Origin: an uncultured Nitrosomonadales bacterium
GTDB taxonomy: Bacteria > Pseudomonadota > Gammaproteobacteria > Burkholderiales > Gallionellaceae
Direction of reading: 5' to 3'
Length of the DNA: 6,207 bases
Assembly (NCBI GenBank): GCA_903934275.1
Contig: CAIZNF010000177.1
Span: 1 to 6,207, forward strand
This document shows positions 1 to 5,279 of this stretch, piece after piece. Numbering within the stretch: position 1 is the first letter of the stretch; every line of letters begins with the position of its first letter. Position numbers and translations under genes: made by a program. The notes below the pieces were generated by a model that saw nothing but the letters and a program-made list of their open reading frames with translations, searched no databases and was not told the DNA's origin.

Positions 1-134
1 ACAAATGGTTGTGGAAACTCGTGTGTCATCATCATTCTCCTCATGGTAAAGTACAAAAAATCCCTTGCGGGGCTGAGGAGAATTATGGCTTTGAATCAAA
101 TTGGTGGGGGGCGTTTCTCCGCGATAGCGGCTTC
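1..134 (+). other. Probable tail of a preceding integron cassette, no assignable gene
   Basis: This stretch lies just upstream of the first attC site, so by position it should be the 3' end of another cassette cut by the window edge. Frame 2 enters open and stops at 47-49 after about 15 codons, so it could be the C-terminus of a truncated gene. The other two forward frames stay open through the attC site, which is common for short sequence and is not evidence of coding. I recognise no protein family in any frame. The cassette reading rests on position only. Confidence 0.35.
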
Positions 135-197
135 GTCCAACCTGACATTCAACCCGGACTCCGCAAAAGCGCGGAGCCGGTTAATTTTACGTTGGGC
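135..197 (+). repeat. attC site 1 (integron cassette recombination site)
   Basis: The 63-bp site starts with an R'' box GTCCAAC (135-141, fits RYYYAAC) and ends with an R' box GTTGGGC (191-197, fits GTTRRRY); the boxes pair at 6 of 7 positions plus one G-T wobble. Between them is an imperfect palindrome. CTCCGC (159-164) pairs with GCGGAG (171-176) around the loop AAAAGC, and the stem continues through CCGG, TT and AAT on the right arm. The left arm carries unpaired bases C150, C153 and A158. On the bottom strand, the recombining strand in integrons, these become G, G and T, matching the extrahelical G and T that steer the integrase. Cleavage is expected between G191 and T192. Confidence 0.87.
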
Positions 198-230
198 ATC
201 CAATTCCGTCACCACAAGCCACATCAACTT

Positions 231-237
231 GGGAGAG
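231..237 (+). promoter_or_regulatory. Ribosome binding site that fixes the nuclease-like gene start
   Basis: GGGAGAG lies 5 bases before the ATG at 243 and is the only good Shine-Dalgarno match near a candidate start in this frame. It decides against the longer reading from position 9, whose first 78 codons would cross attC 1. Confidence 0.65.
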
Positions 238-242
238 TAAAA

Positions 243-1055
243 ATGGCATCAATACCAAAAAAAGTAGCAGAGCGCCTTGTTGTCGGCATCAAGAGATTCC
301 AACCCATTCTTGCTGCTGCTAAAGCTCGTGATGTTGGCGAAGCTGACACAGTAACAATCGTTAAAGACATGTTGTCCGACGTGTTTGGATATGACAAGTA
401 TTCAGAGCTGACATCTGAATTTTCCATTCGAGGAACGTACTGTGATCTTGCAACCAAGATAGATGGGGTCTTACAAACGCTGATTGAAGTTAAAGCCATT
501 GGACTGGACTTAAAAGATCAGCATGTTAAACAAGCGGTCGACTACGCCGCAAATCAAGGCGTTGATTGGGTGCTCCTCACCAATGGCATGTGCTGGCGTG
601 TCTATCACCTCACCTTTTCAAAACCCATTGACCATGAGCTCGTGGTCGATATTGATATTTCCGCTCTCAATTCCCGTTCAGAAAATGATTTGGAACTTCT
701 GTACCTCTGGTGTAAAGAGGGTTGGCAACGCTCGGTTCTCGGTGAATACCATACACAGAAACAAGCGCTGTCTAGGTTTTTTGTTGGAGCAATGCTCCAA
801 ACAGAACCAGTCCTTGAGGTAATTCGCCGCGAACTTCGCCGCATTTCCCCTGATGTACGCATCGATACTGACCAAATCAAAACCGTCCTTCTGAGCGAGG
901 TTATCAAGCGCGAAGTGATTGAGGGTGAAAAAGCTGAAGAGGCTCGAAAGAAAATTGCACGCGCCGCATCGAAGGCGTTACGCGCAGCATCTGCGCGTAC
1001 ACCCACGAAAGATCCTGCAACCGAAGGGGCGACTAGTCAGGAAGGTGGCGCGTAG
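243..1055 (+). CDS. Orphan PD-(D/E)XK nuclease-like protein (HsdR N-terminal-domain type)
   Basis: The 270-residue protein resembles the N-terminal nuclease domain of type I restriction subunit HsdR. Visible core: residues 45-65 (a typical pre-core with FGYDKYSELTSEF), Asp68 in CDLA, Asp74, then IEVKA at 81-85, giving the E-x-K half of the PD-(D/E)XK site. QAVDYA at 97-102 and a TNG..W.VY strand at 113-121 are standard in this domain and in RecB-like nucleases. The rest (about 170-270) has no helicase motifs; it ends in a basic Ala/Arg/Lys tail (235-253). The ATG at 243 is chosen because GGGAGAG (231-237) sits 5 bases before it; an upstream in-frame start at 9 would read through attC 1. No hsdM, hsdS or helicase gene lies nearby, so a stand-alone role such as defence against foreign DNA is inference only. 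Confidence 0.85.
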   Translation: MASIPKKVAERLVVGIKRFQPILAAAKARDVGEADTVTIVKDMLSDVFGYDKYSELTSEFSIRGTYCDLATKIDGVLQTLIEVKAIGLDLKDQHVKQAVDYAANQGVDWVLLTNGMCWRVYHLTFSKPIDHELVVDIDISALNSRSENDLELLYLWCKEGWQRSVLGEYHTQKQALSRFFVGAMLQTEPVLEVIRRELRRISPDVRIDTDQIKTVLLSEVIKREVIEGEKAEEARKKIARAASKALRAASARTPTKDPATEGATSQEGGA

Positions 1056-1056
1056 T

Positions 1057-1119
1057 GCCGAACCCATCATTCGAGAGGGACAGCCCAAAAGCGCGCAGCC
1101 CCTCACTTTTACGTTAGCG
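1057..1119 (+). repeat. attC site 2 (integron cassette recombination site)
   Basis: This site is again 63 bp and lines up with attC 1 without gaps. Both have CATTC at offset 11, CAAAAGCGCG-N-AGCC at offset 29, then six variable bases and TTTTACGTT. Its arms also pair: GAGAGGGACAGC (1073-1084) is nearly complementary to GCAGCCCCTCAC (1094-1105). The outer boxes are weaker than in attC 1: R'' is GCCGAAC (1057-1063) and R' is GTTAGCG (1113-1119), each with one departure from the RYYYAAC / GTTRRRY consensus, and they pair poorly with each other. Cleavage is expected after G1113. The shared architecture, not the boxes alone, is the main support. Confidence 0.78.
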
Positions 1120-1128
1120 GTTACCGTC

Positions 1129-1157
1129 TTAGCGCGTTTTCCGAAAAAGGGTACAAT
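1129..1157 (+). promoter_or_regulatory. Candidate promoter of the toxin-antitoxin cassette
   Basis: TACAAT (1152-1157) matches the -10 consensus at five of six positions, and TTAGCG (1129-1134) is a weak -35 (three of six) at the ideal 17-base spacing. The promoter lies inside the cassette, just after the attC 2 cut point, so the module would bring its own expression wherever it inserts. Transcription would start near 1164-1165, on or next to the ATG at 1165. Confidence 0.5.
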
Positions 1158-1164
1158 GTCCAGC

Positions 1165-1398
1165 ATGAACAATATCTCTATTGCCGACATTCTTGAGCTT
1201 CCTGTACAGGAGCGCATTTGTCTCGTTGAGCTTATCTGGGACAGCGTTGCCGCAGTGCCTGAAGCCGTGAAGATCTCGCCTGCGCTTAAGGCGGAACTCG
1301 AAGCACGCCTAGTGGAGTTCGAGGCAAACCCGGAAGCTGGCTATTCTTGGGAGCAGGTGAAGTCGCGCCTCAAAGATGGCTCATGGCGTACCGCCTGA
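1165..1398 (+). CDS. Addiction module component antitoxin (TIGR02574-type)
   Basis: This small acidic protein (77 residues) has the pattern of the 'putative addiction module component' antitoxins. An N-terminal segment IADILELPVQERICLVELIW (about 6-25) is followed by a charged helix and a C-terminal SWEQVKSRL (61-69), where the W..VK..L motif is characteristic. It would bind and neutralise the toxin encoded immediately downstream. The toxin gene starts inside its last codons with a 16-base overlap, a sign of coupled translation. Two starts are possible. ATG 1156 has AAGGG only 4 bases away, but it overlaps the candidate -10 box. ATG 1165 fits the family's N-terminus and would sit at the 5' end of the mRNA. 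I chose 1165; 1156 would add three residues. Confidence 0.82.
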   Translation: MNNISIADILELPVQERICLVELIWDSVAAVPEAVKISPALKAELEARLVEFEANPEAGYSWEQVKSRLKDGSWRTA

Positions 1399-1721
1399 AA
1401 TTCTCTACACGAGCATTGCATGAGACTGGCAAAGCTCAAGAGTGGTACGAATTACAGAGCCCCGGCCTCGGTGAAGAATTTATTGCCGCAATGGAGTTAC
1501 AGCTAAAACGGCTAGAGCAAGCACCTCTGCTTTATGCTGAGGTAATTCCCAGTGTTCGCCGAGCGCTCCTTCCACGGTTCCCCTACGGTTTGTTTTATGC
1601 GGTGCGAGGTGATCTCGTACATGTTTTGGCTGTGTTACATGATGCCCGCAATCCGAGTCGTTGGCCAAAAAACCTAACAAGAAACAAGAGCGCTACCATG
1701 CGGACTTTACTTTTTGATTGA
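1383..1721 (+). CDS. RelE/ParE superfamily toxin
   Basis: The predicted protein has 112 residues. Family signs are an N-terminal strand YRLKFSTRAL (3-12), the helix region EWYELQSPGLGEEFIAAME (20-38) typical of the ParE-like fold, RRALLPRFPYGLFYAV (59-74) and a final strand VHVLAVLHDARNPSRW (79-94). Members of this fold inhibit growth by cutting ribosome-bound mRNA or poisoning gyrase; which applies here cannot be told. Homologues usually end soon after the ..RW motif. This one runs about 18 residues further, and residues from about 97 onward are read from the attC-like sequence that begins at 1672, so the tail is probably recombination-site DNA translated by chance. ATG 1383 overlaps the antitoxin gene by 16 bases; a start at 1347 is open but lies deep in that gene. 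Confidence 0.84.
   Translation: MAYRLKFSTRALHETGKAQEWYELQSPGLGEEFIAAMELQLKRLEQAPLLYAEVIPSVRRALLPRFPYGLFYAVRGDLVHVLAVLHDARNPSRWPKNLTRNKSATMRTLLFD
1672..1678 (+). repeat. Lone attC start box, attC 3 incomplete
   Basis: ACCTAAC fits the attC R'' consensus RYYYAAC and lies inside the 3' end of the toxin gene, where a cassette's attC is expected. No partner GTTAGGT, nor any GTTRRRY sequence, occurs on the plus strand over the next 180 bases, and I find no paired inner arms. The simplest reading is that the cassette's attC has lost its right half or decayed. A chance match to a 7-base degenerate motif is possible. Confidence 0.4.
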
Positions 1722-1820
1722 AGATTAAACAATACCGAATTGATTTTCAATAACAATTCGTGGGGAAACCTCAGGGGCTAGCCTCAAATTTCAATCAGCA
1801 ACTGATCTTCTGCACCATCA

Positions 1821-1840
1821 AATTCTGTTAACAGCGAATT
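1821..1840. repeat. Near-perfect 20-bp palindrome
   Basis: CTGTTAACAG (1825-1834) is a perfect 10-bp dyad, flanked by AATTC on the left and GAATT on the right, offset by one base. It could be a protein-binding dyad. Its centre GTTAAC does not fit the attC end box GTTRRRY, so it does not complete the third attC. Confidence 0.5.
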
Positions 1841-1873
1841 AAAGGGGCAGCACGCATTGACTCCCGAAAACTC

Positions 1874-1923
1874 GCGTAAGGCGCAAACCGTAGCGAACAG
1901 TGTGCCTCACGCACTTTTTATTT
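1874..1923 (+). terminator. Candidate rho-independent terminator after the toxin cassette
   Basis: GCGTAAGGCGC (1874-1884) pairs with GTGCCTCACGC (1902-1912), with one mismatch and one wobble. Alternatively AGTGTG (1899-1904) forms a shorter hairpin with CGCACT (1910-1915) over a 5-base loop. Both stems end at or just before the run TTTTTATTT (1915-1923), as in an intrinsic terminator reading rightward. It lies about 180 bases past the toxin stop and would shield the convergent operon from array transcription. No plus-strand gene follows. Confidence 0.45.
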
Positions 1924-1985
1924 GGCGGATAACGGCCTGTGGCCTCATCCGCAGCTTGGACTATTCAAGCTGTTGCCAAAGTGCG
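1910..1985. repeat. Branched inverted-repeat element
   Basis: The outer arms CGCAC (1910-1914) plus TTTGGC (1921-1926) pair with GCCAAA-GTGCG (1975-1985), leaving TTTTTA as a bulge. Inside are two hairpins side by side: GCGGAT / ATCCGC (1925-1951, with an inner GGCC / GGCC pair) and CAGCTTG / CAAGCTG (1952-1972, perfect 7-bp stem). The fold would be a three-way junction in DNA or RNA. Function is unknown; it may be a small repeat element or a structured RNA. Confidence 0.45.
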
Positions 1986-2200
1986 ACATGTTTCATAAAG
2001 CCGAGCCGGAGAAAGCTCCAAGCCGTTCGGGCAGCACATTGCGCTGGCATCAATGAATAACCGCTGGAAGTGGTTTTCATTCCGAAGCGGGTCAAGCAAC
2101 GAACCACTCCGATCCAATAGGGCGTGGCCATCGAATACGCCTTCCCCGCCATGGGAAAAATTTAACATCGCCTGAAAATCACCCGGATAGCGACTTTAAC

Positions 2201-2839
2201 TTACATGTGTTTTTCAGCGGCCTTCAAGGCTTGCTGAATCTCATCCTTCCGGCCTTCATCCGCATCTTCGCGCCCTGGTCGAGGAGGTGCAGCGAGAGCC
2301 TTTTTAAAGTGCTCGACCGCCTTGGCGTAGCTCGCATTTTCCATCATAAGTTCACCGTAGAAAAAATTCGGGTCTATGCCGTTTGGATTAATCTTCAGCG
2401 CGCGTTCGAGATATTCGCGTGCCTTATCATGGTCGCCAAAAGAGCCGAAACGCGGCACTTTGTAATACAGGCTACCAAGTGATGTCAGCGCGGAACCGTC
2501 CAGCGCATTAGCGTCGATTTTCTCCGCAGCCAGCAGTAAATCGCGCGCAGCTTTTGCGGTGCCACCGGCCGAGAATATGCTCTGATACTTGGCAAGGGTG
2601 CTGGTGATGATCCCTTCCCAGATCAGCGGTTCGGCGCGCCCAGGATTGGCGGCGGACACCTGATGCGCCTCTTTGGTGAGTTTTTCAAACGCATCTTCCT
2701 TGTTGTTTTCGGGAGTCTTGTAATAATGCGTTGCCCAGTCGTGTTGCAGTTTTTCGATGGAAGCATCGAGCGGGGTAGTTTCGGCAAACGCGGCATTGGT
2801 AGCGAACAGTAGTGCAATTAGCCAGACGTATTTCTTCAT
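2201..2839 (-). CDS. Exported tetratricopeptide-repeat protein
   Basis: The 212-residue protein begins with a clear signal peptide: MKKYVW, a hydrophobic core, and a likely cut after AFA (19), so it should be periplasmic or envelope-associated. There is no lipobox cysteine. The mature part is helical, with TPR-like units at about 115-150 (LGSLYYKVPRFGSFGDHDKA, then a REYLERALKINPN helix) and 158-184 (NFFYGELMMENASYAKAVEHF). The GDHDKA..YLERALKINPNG pattern is common in small TPR proteins of proteobacteria, whose role is usually protein-protein contact. AGGAG lies 6 bases before the ATG. It is the last operon gene, 41 bases after the SDR stop, so it may have partly separate translation. A direct enzymatic role is not indicated. 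Confidence 0.88.
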   Translation of the reverse strand: MKKYVWLIALLFATNAAFAETTPLDASIEKLQHDWATHYYKTPENNKEDAFEKLTKEAHQVSAANPGRAEPLIWEGIITSTLAKYQSIFSAGGTAKAARDLLLAAEKIDANALDGSALTSLGSLYYKVPRFGSFGDHDKAREYLERALKINPNGIDPNFFYGELMMENASYAKAVEHFKKALAAPPRPGREDADEGRKDEIQQALKAAEKHM

Positions 2840-2880
2840 GGACAGCTCCTTTTGGTGGATTAAATTACTTGTTGATGGAT

Positions 2881-3687
2881 TTACTTGCTAATTGATTGGG
2901 CGTATTTACGGGCGATGCGGGTGTTTTTCAACAGGCCGTTGTCTACCAGGCGCGGGAATATGCCATTCAACCGAGCGAAGAAAGATTCCGGCTGGCCGAT
3001 GAAATGCTCTTTGCAGTCACGTTCGATTGCCAGCACGATCTGTCCGGCGACATATTCCGGTTCGTCCATATTGGTCTTGGTTTCTTCCAGCATCTTGGTG
3101 GTGACATCATTGTTCAGCGGCGTTTTTGTGGCGCGCGGCGAGACATAAGTAACACCCACCTGACTGTCTGCCAGCTCGCGGCGTAGCGCCTCTGAAAATC
3201 CGCGCATGGCAAACTTGCTGGCGCAATAGGTTGCGAAATGCGGGAAGCCGATGGAGCCGAATGTCGAGCCGATATTAACGATGCGTCCGCTGCCCTGCGC
3301 CAGCAGGTGCGGCAGCACGGCGCGCACCAGCAACATCGGCGCGATGACATTGACGCTGATCATCTGCTCGATACGCGTGGGGTCGTGGCGTTCAAACAAA
3401 GTGAAGTCCATGATGCCGGCGTTGTTGATGAGCACGTCCACACCGCCCAAAGTTTGCAGCGCCGAGTCTAGTGTTTTTTCCACCGCTCCCTCGGCAGACA
3501 GATCGAGAGCGATGGGCGTAGCATAGCCGCCACGTTGATTGATTTCGGCGCAGATTTCTTCCACGCGCGGCGCGTTGCGTTCGACCAAGGCCAGCCGTGC
3601 GCCTTTTTCGGCGAGCAACGATGCGAGGCGATAACCGATGCCGCCCGCCGCGCCGGTCAGAATGATGCGTTTACCGGACAGATTCAT
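2881..3687 (-). CDS. Short-chain dehydrogenase/reductase (SDR) family oxidoreductase
   Basis: This 268-residue classical SDR has every core element: TGAAGGIG (11-18) for the dinucleotide, Asp62 near the adenine, NNAG (88-91), Asn113, and the catalytic Ser141, Tyr154 and Lys158 (Y-CAS-K). Glu36 at the end of the second strand hints at NAD(H) over NADP(H), weakly. The C-terminal part after 205 is longer than in minimal SDRs and rich in Arg/Phe (FFARLNGIFPRLVDNG), which suggests a lipid-like or bulky substrate. The start overlaps the ligase stop by 4 bases (ATGA), and GGAGG lies 7 bases upstream, so translation is probably coupled. In this operon it likely reduces or oxidises the product of the acyl-activating step; the exact substrate is unknown. 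Confidence 0.93.
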   Translation of the reverse strand: MNLSGKRIILTGAAGGIGYRLASLLAEKGARLALVERNAPRVEEICAEINQRGGYATPIALDLSAEGAVEKTLDSALQTLGGVDVLINNAGIMDFTLFERHDPTRIEQMISVNVIAPMLLVRAVLPHLLAQGSGRIVNIGSTFGSIGFPHFATYCASKFAMRGFSEALRRELADSQVGVTYVSPRATKTPLNNDVTTKMLEETKTNMDEPEYVAGQIVLAIERDCKEHFIGQPESFFARLNGIFPRLVDNGLLKNTRIARKYAQSISK

Positions 3688-5258
3688 GTGGCATCCTCCG
3701 TTGTTGGAATAAAGCGATTAGCCGAATTATCATCTGATTTTTCCTCGTACAGTTGTTCGATAGGCGCTTGATAAAGTTGCCAGATTGTCTCGCGTTTCAG
3801 CCGCCCGTTGGCGGTCAGCTGGCCGTTTTGCGGCAGGAATGGAGCCTGCGCGGGTAGCCAGCATTTTACCCGCGCATAATCCGGCAGCACACTGTTTGCT
3901 TCTGCGATGGCCTGGCTCACCGCGCTGATTATTTCGGGCGTATTGCCGCGCGGCACGATCACCGCCACATTCCACGGACGAGCTTCGCCGAATACCGCAG
4001 CTTGGGCTATGGCCGGATGCAGGGTCAGCTCGCGCTCTACCCATTCCGGCGACACGTTGCGCCCGAACGAGGTGATAAAAATGTTTTTCTTGCGCCCGGT
4101 GAGATGCAGAAAACCCTGCTTGTCGAGATGTCCGATGTCGCCGGTTGGCCAAAATTTTGTTGAAGGGCATTCGCCCGGTTGCAGCGGTGTATCGCCGGTA
4201 TAGCCAAGCAGTGTCGCACCCGCCACCAGAATTTCGCCGTCTTCGGCAAACTTCACTTGCGCGTGCGCCAGCGGCTTGCCGACACTGCCTGTGCAGCGTT
4301 CGCTTTCGGTGTTGAGCGCGACCACCGAGGCGCATTCGGACAAGCCGTAGCCCTCGAATACCGGGATGCCGAGCGCCTCGGCGCGTTGCAGCAGGCGCTC
4401 GGCGACGGGCGCTCCGCCCACGGCGACGAAGCGCAACTGCTGCGGTGCAGGATGCCCCGCTTCGATGGCGGCCACCATCGCGTGCAGTATCTGCGGTGTC
4501 AGGATGGTGGTGGTCGCGCGGCATTTGATGAGCGTGGACAGCATTTTTTTTACATCGAGTCCGGTCGAGCCGCTCAAGCCCACTTCGGCGAGCGGCAGTA
4601 AATGGCAGGTTGCACCAGCCAGCAGAGGTACATACACGCCAGCGAGATTTTCCAGCAATGTGGGCAGCGGCAGCACGCTAACATGCCGGTCATTCGTCTT
4701 TCCGCATGTGGCCGCCAGCAGGGAATACGCGACCCGTTGCAGCGTGTCGGCGCTCAGGCATACACCCTTGGGATGACCTGTGGTGCCCGAGGTATAAGTG
4801 ACTTTTATTGTTTCGGCAGGCAGTGTTTTCGCAACGATGTTGCGCAGGCGAATTTCACTGAATGTTTGATTATGGGATGTGTGCGTCAATACTGTATCGG
4901 TTTCAATTCCCGCTGCCGCGAGAAGTTTATGGTATTGCTCCGGCTGGTCGGTGAGGATGCAATCGATTCCCGCATCGCGGATGCTGTGTGCAATTTGCTC
5001 CGTCGAAAAAAAGAACGGCAACGGAACGATCGGCTTGCCGATATTCAATCCGGCCAGATCAAGAGCTGCCCATAGCGGCGAGTTATCCAGCGCCAGCCCG
5101 ATGGCTCTTGCGGGGGAGGCACGCAGTTGTGCGCTGAGTTGTTCAATTGCGGCGGAGAGTTCACGATAGGTGAGTGCATATTGATTGCCCACCAGAGCAG
5201 GTGAGTCAGGGTGACTTTTTCCCCGTTGAACAAGGGCATCGATGACGGATTGGCTCAA
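3684..5258 (-). CDS. AMP-dependent synthetase/ligase (acyl-CoA ligase-like)
   Basis: The 524-residue adenylate-forming enzyme would activate a carboxylic acid as acyl-AMP and usually pass it to CoA or a carrier thiol. Motifs in order: P-loop YTSGTTGHPKG (155-165), GYGLSE (303-308), PTGDIG (371-376), hinge region GRKKNIFITSFGRNVSP (388-404), and the C-terminal catalytic lysine Lys488 in NGRLKR. GRKKN..I is typical of long-chain fatty-acyl ligases, and the protein is a little shorter than many of them. No carrier or condensation domain is attached. The likely start is TTG 5258, 21 bases after the hemolysin-family stop and in the same frame; GAG at 5265-5267 is only a weak ribosome site. ATT 5270 would be another in-frame option. 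It overlaps the SDR gene by 4 bases. Confidence 0.93.
   Translation of the reverse strand: MSQSVIDALVQRGKSHPDSPALVGNQYALTYRELSAAIEQLSAQLRASPARAIGLALDNSPLWAALDLAGLNIGKPIVPLPFFFSTEQIAHSIRDAGIDCILTDQPEQYHKLLAAAGIETDTVLTHTSHNQTFSEIRLRNIVAKTLPAETIKVTYTSGTTGHPKGVCLSADTLQRVAYSLLAATCGKTNDRHVSVLPLPTLLENLAGVYVPLLAGATCHLLPLAEVGLSGSTGLDVKKMLSTLIKCRATTTILTPQILHAMVAAIEAGHPAPQQLRFVAVGGAPVAERLLQRAEALGIPVFEGYGLSECASVVALNTESERCTGSVGKPLAHAQVKFAEDGEILVAGATLLGYTGDTPLQPGECPSTKFWPTGDIGHLDKQGFLHLTGRKKNIFITSFGRNVSPEWVERELTLHPAIAQAAVFGEARPWNVAVIVPRGNTPEIISAVSQAIAEANSVLPDYARVKCWLPAQAPFLPQNGQLTANGRLKRETIWQLYQAPIEQLYEEKSDDNSANRFIPTTEDAT
3695..3699 (-). promoter_or_regulatory. Ribosome binding site of the SDR gene, inside the ligase gene
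   Basis: Read on the minus strand this is GGAGG, 7 bases before the SDR ATG and inside the last codons of the ligase gene. Together with the ATGA overlap it supports coupled translation of the two enzymes. Confidence 0.7.
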
Positions 5259-5279
5259 TTTTTTCTCAATATCCGAATT

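Larger units (their letters stand above)
192..1113 (+). mobile_element. Complete integron gene cassette with nuclease-like gene
   Basis: The cassette runs from the cut point in the R' box of attC 1 to the cut point in the R' box of attC 2, so it is a 922-bp unit that an integron integrase could excise as a circle. It holds a single plus-strand gene starting 51 bases inside the left boundary and ending one base before the R'' box of its own attC. This gene-then-attC arrangement is the classical cassette layout. No obvious promoter lies between the boundary and the gene, so expression may depend on readthrough from upstream. Boundaries are inferred from the attC motifs, not from experiment. Confidence 0.78.
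1722..2200. other. 479-base region without a convincing gene
   Basis: This region separates the cassette array from the minus-strand operon. The first part (to about 1840) is AT-rich with short repeats. The middle holds a near-palindrome (1821-1840) and a block of competing inverted repeats (1874-1985). Reverse-strand ORFs of 63-67 codons overlap between 1961 and 2168, and several short plus-strand frames exist, but none shows a recognised family or a good ribosome site. It may be a gene-free cassette, the decayed end of the array, or a remnant of a lost gene. Confidence 0.6.

Noticed and set aside
9..242. Upstream in-frame extension of the nuclease-like gene
   Set aside because: The extra 78 codons run through attC 1 and the cassette boundary, resemble no family, and a good ribosome site precedes the ATG at 243.
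919..1155. Upstream in-frame extension of the antitoxin
   Set aside because: It overlaps the end of the nuclease-like gene and reads through attC 2; homology begins only after the ATG at 1156/1165.
1749..1758. TAACAATTCG resembling the start of class 1 integron attC sites
   Set aside because: The similarity stops after about 10 bases, and no matching arm or end box follows.
1825..1834. GTTAAC palindrome as the end box of a third attC
   Set aside because: It does not fit GTTRRRY, it does not pair with ACCTAAC at 1672-1678 across the full box, and no inner arms pair between them.
2138..2165. TTCCC / GGGAA hairpin as operon terminator
   Set aside because: The stem is only 5 bp, and on the minus strand the T-run comes before the hairpin rather than after it.
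1965..2168. 67-codon minus-strand ORF in the non-coding region
   Set aside because: It has no recognised family and no clear ribosome site, and it overlaps a second equally open frame (1961-2152). It could be a gene remnant but cannot be supported.
3730..4524. 264-codon minus-strand ORF inside the ligase gene
   Set aside because: It is an Arg/Ala-rich shadow frame of the GC-rich ligase gene, whose motifs all lie in the other frame.
4179..5075. Long plus-strand ORFs opposite the ligase gene
   Set aside because: They are antisense shadows of a well-supported enzyme gene, with no family features.
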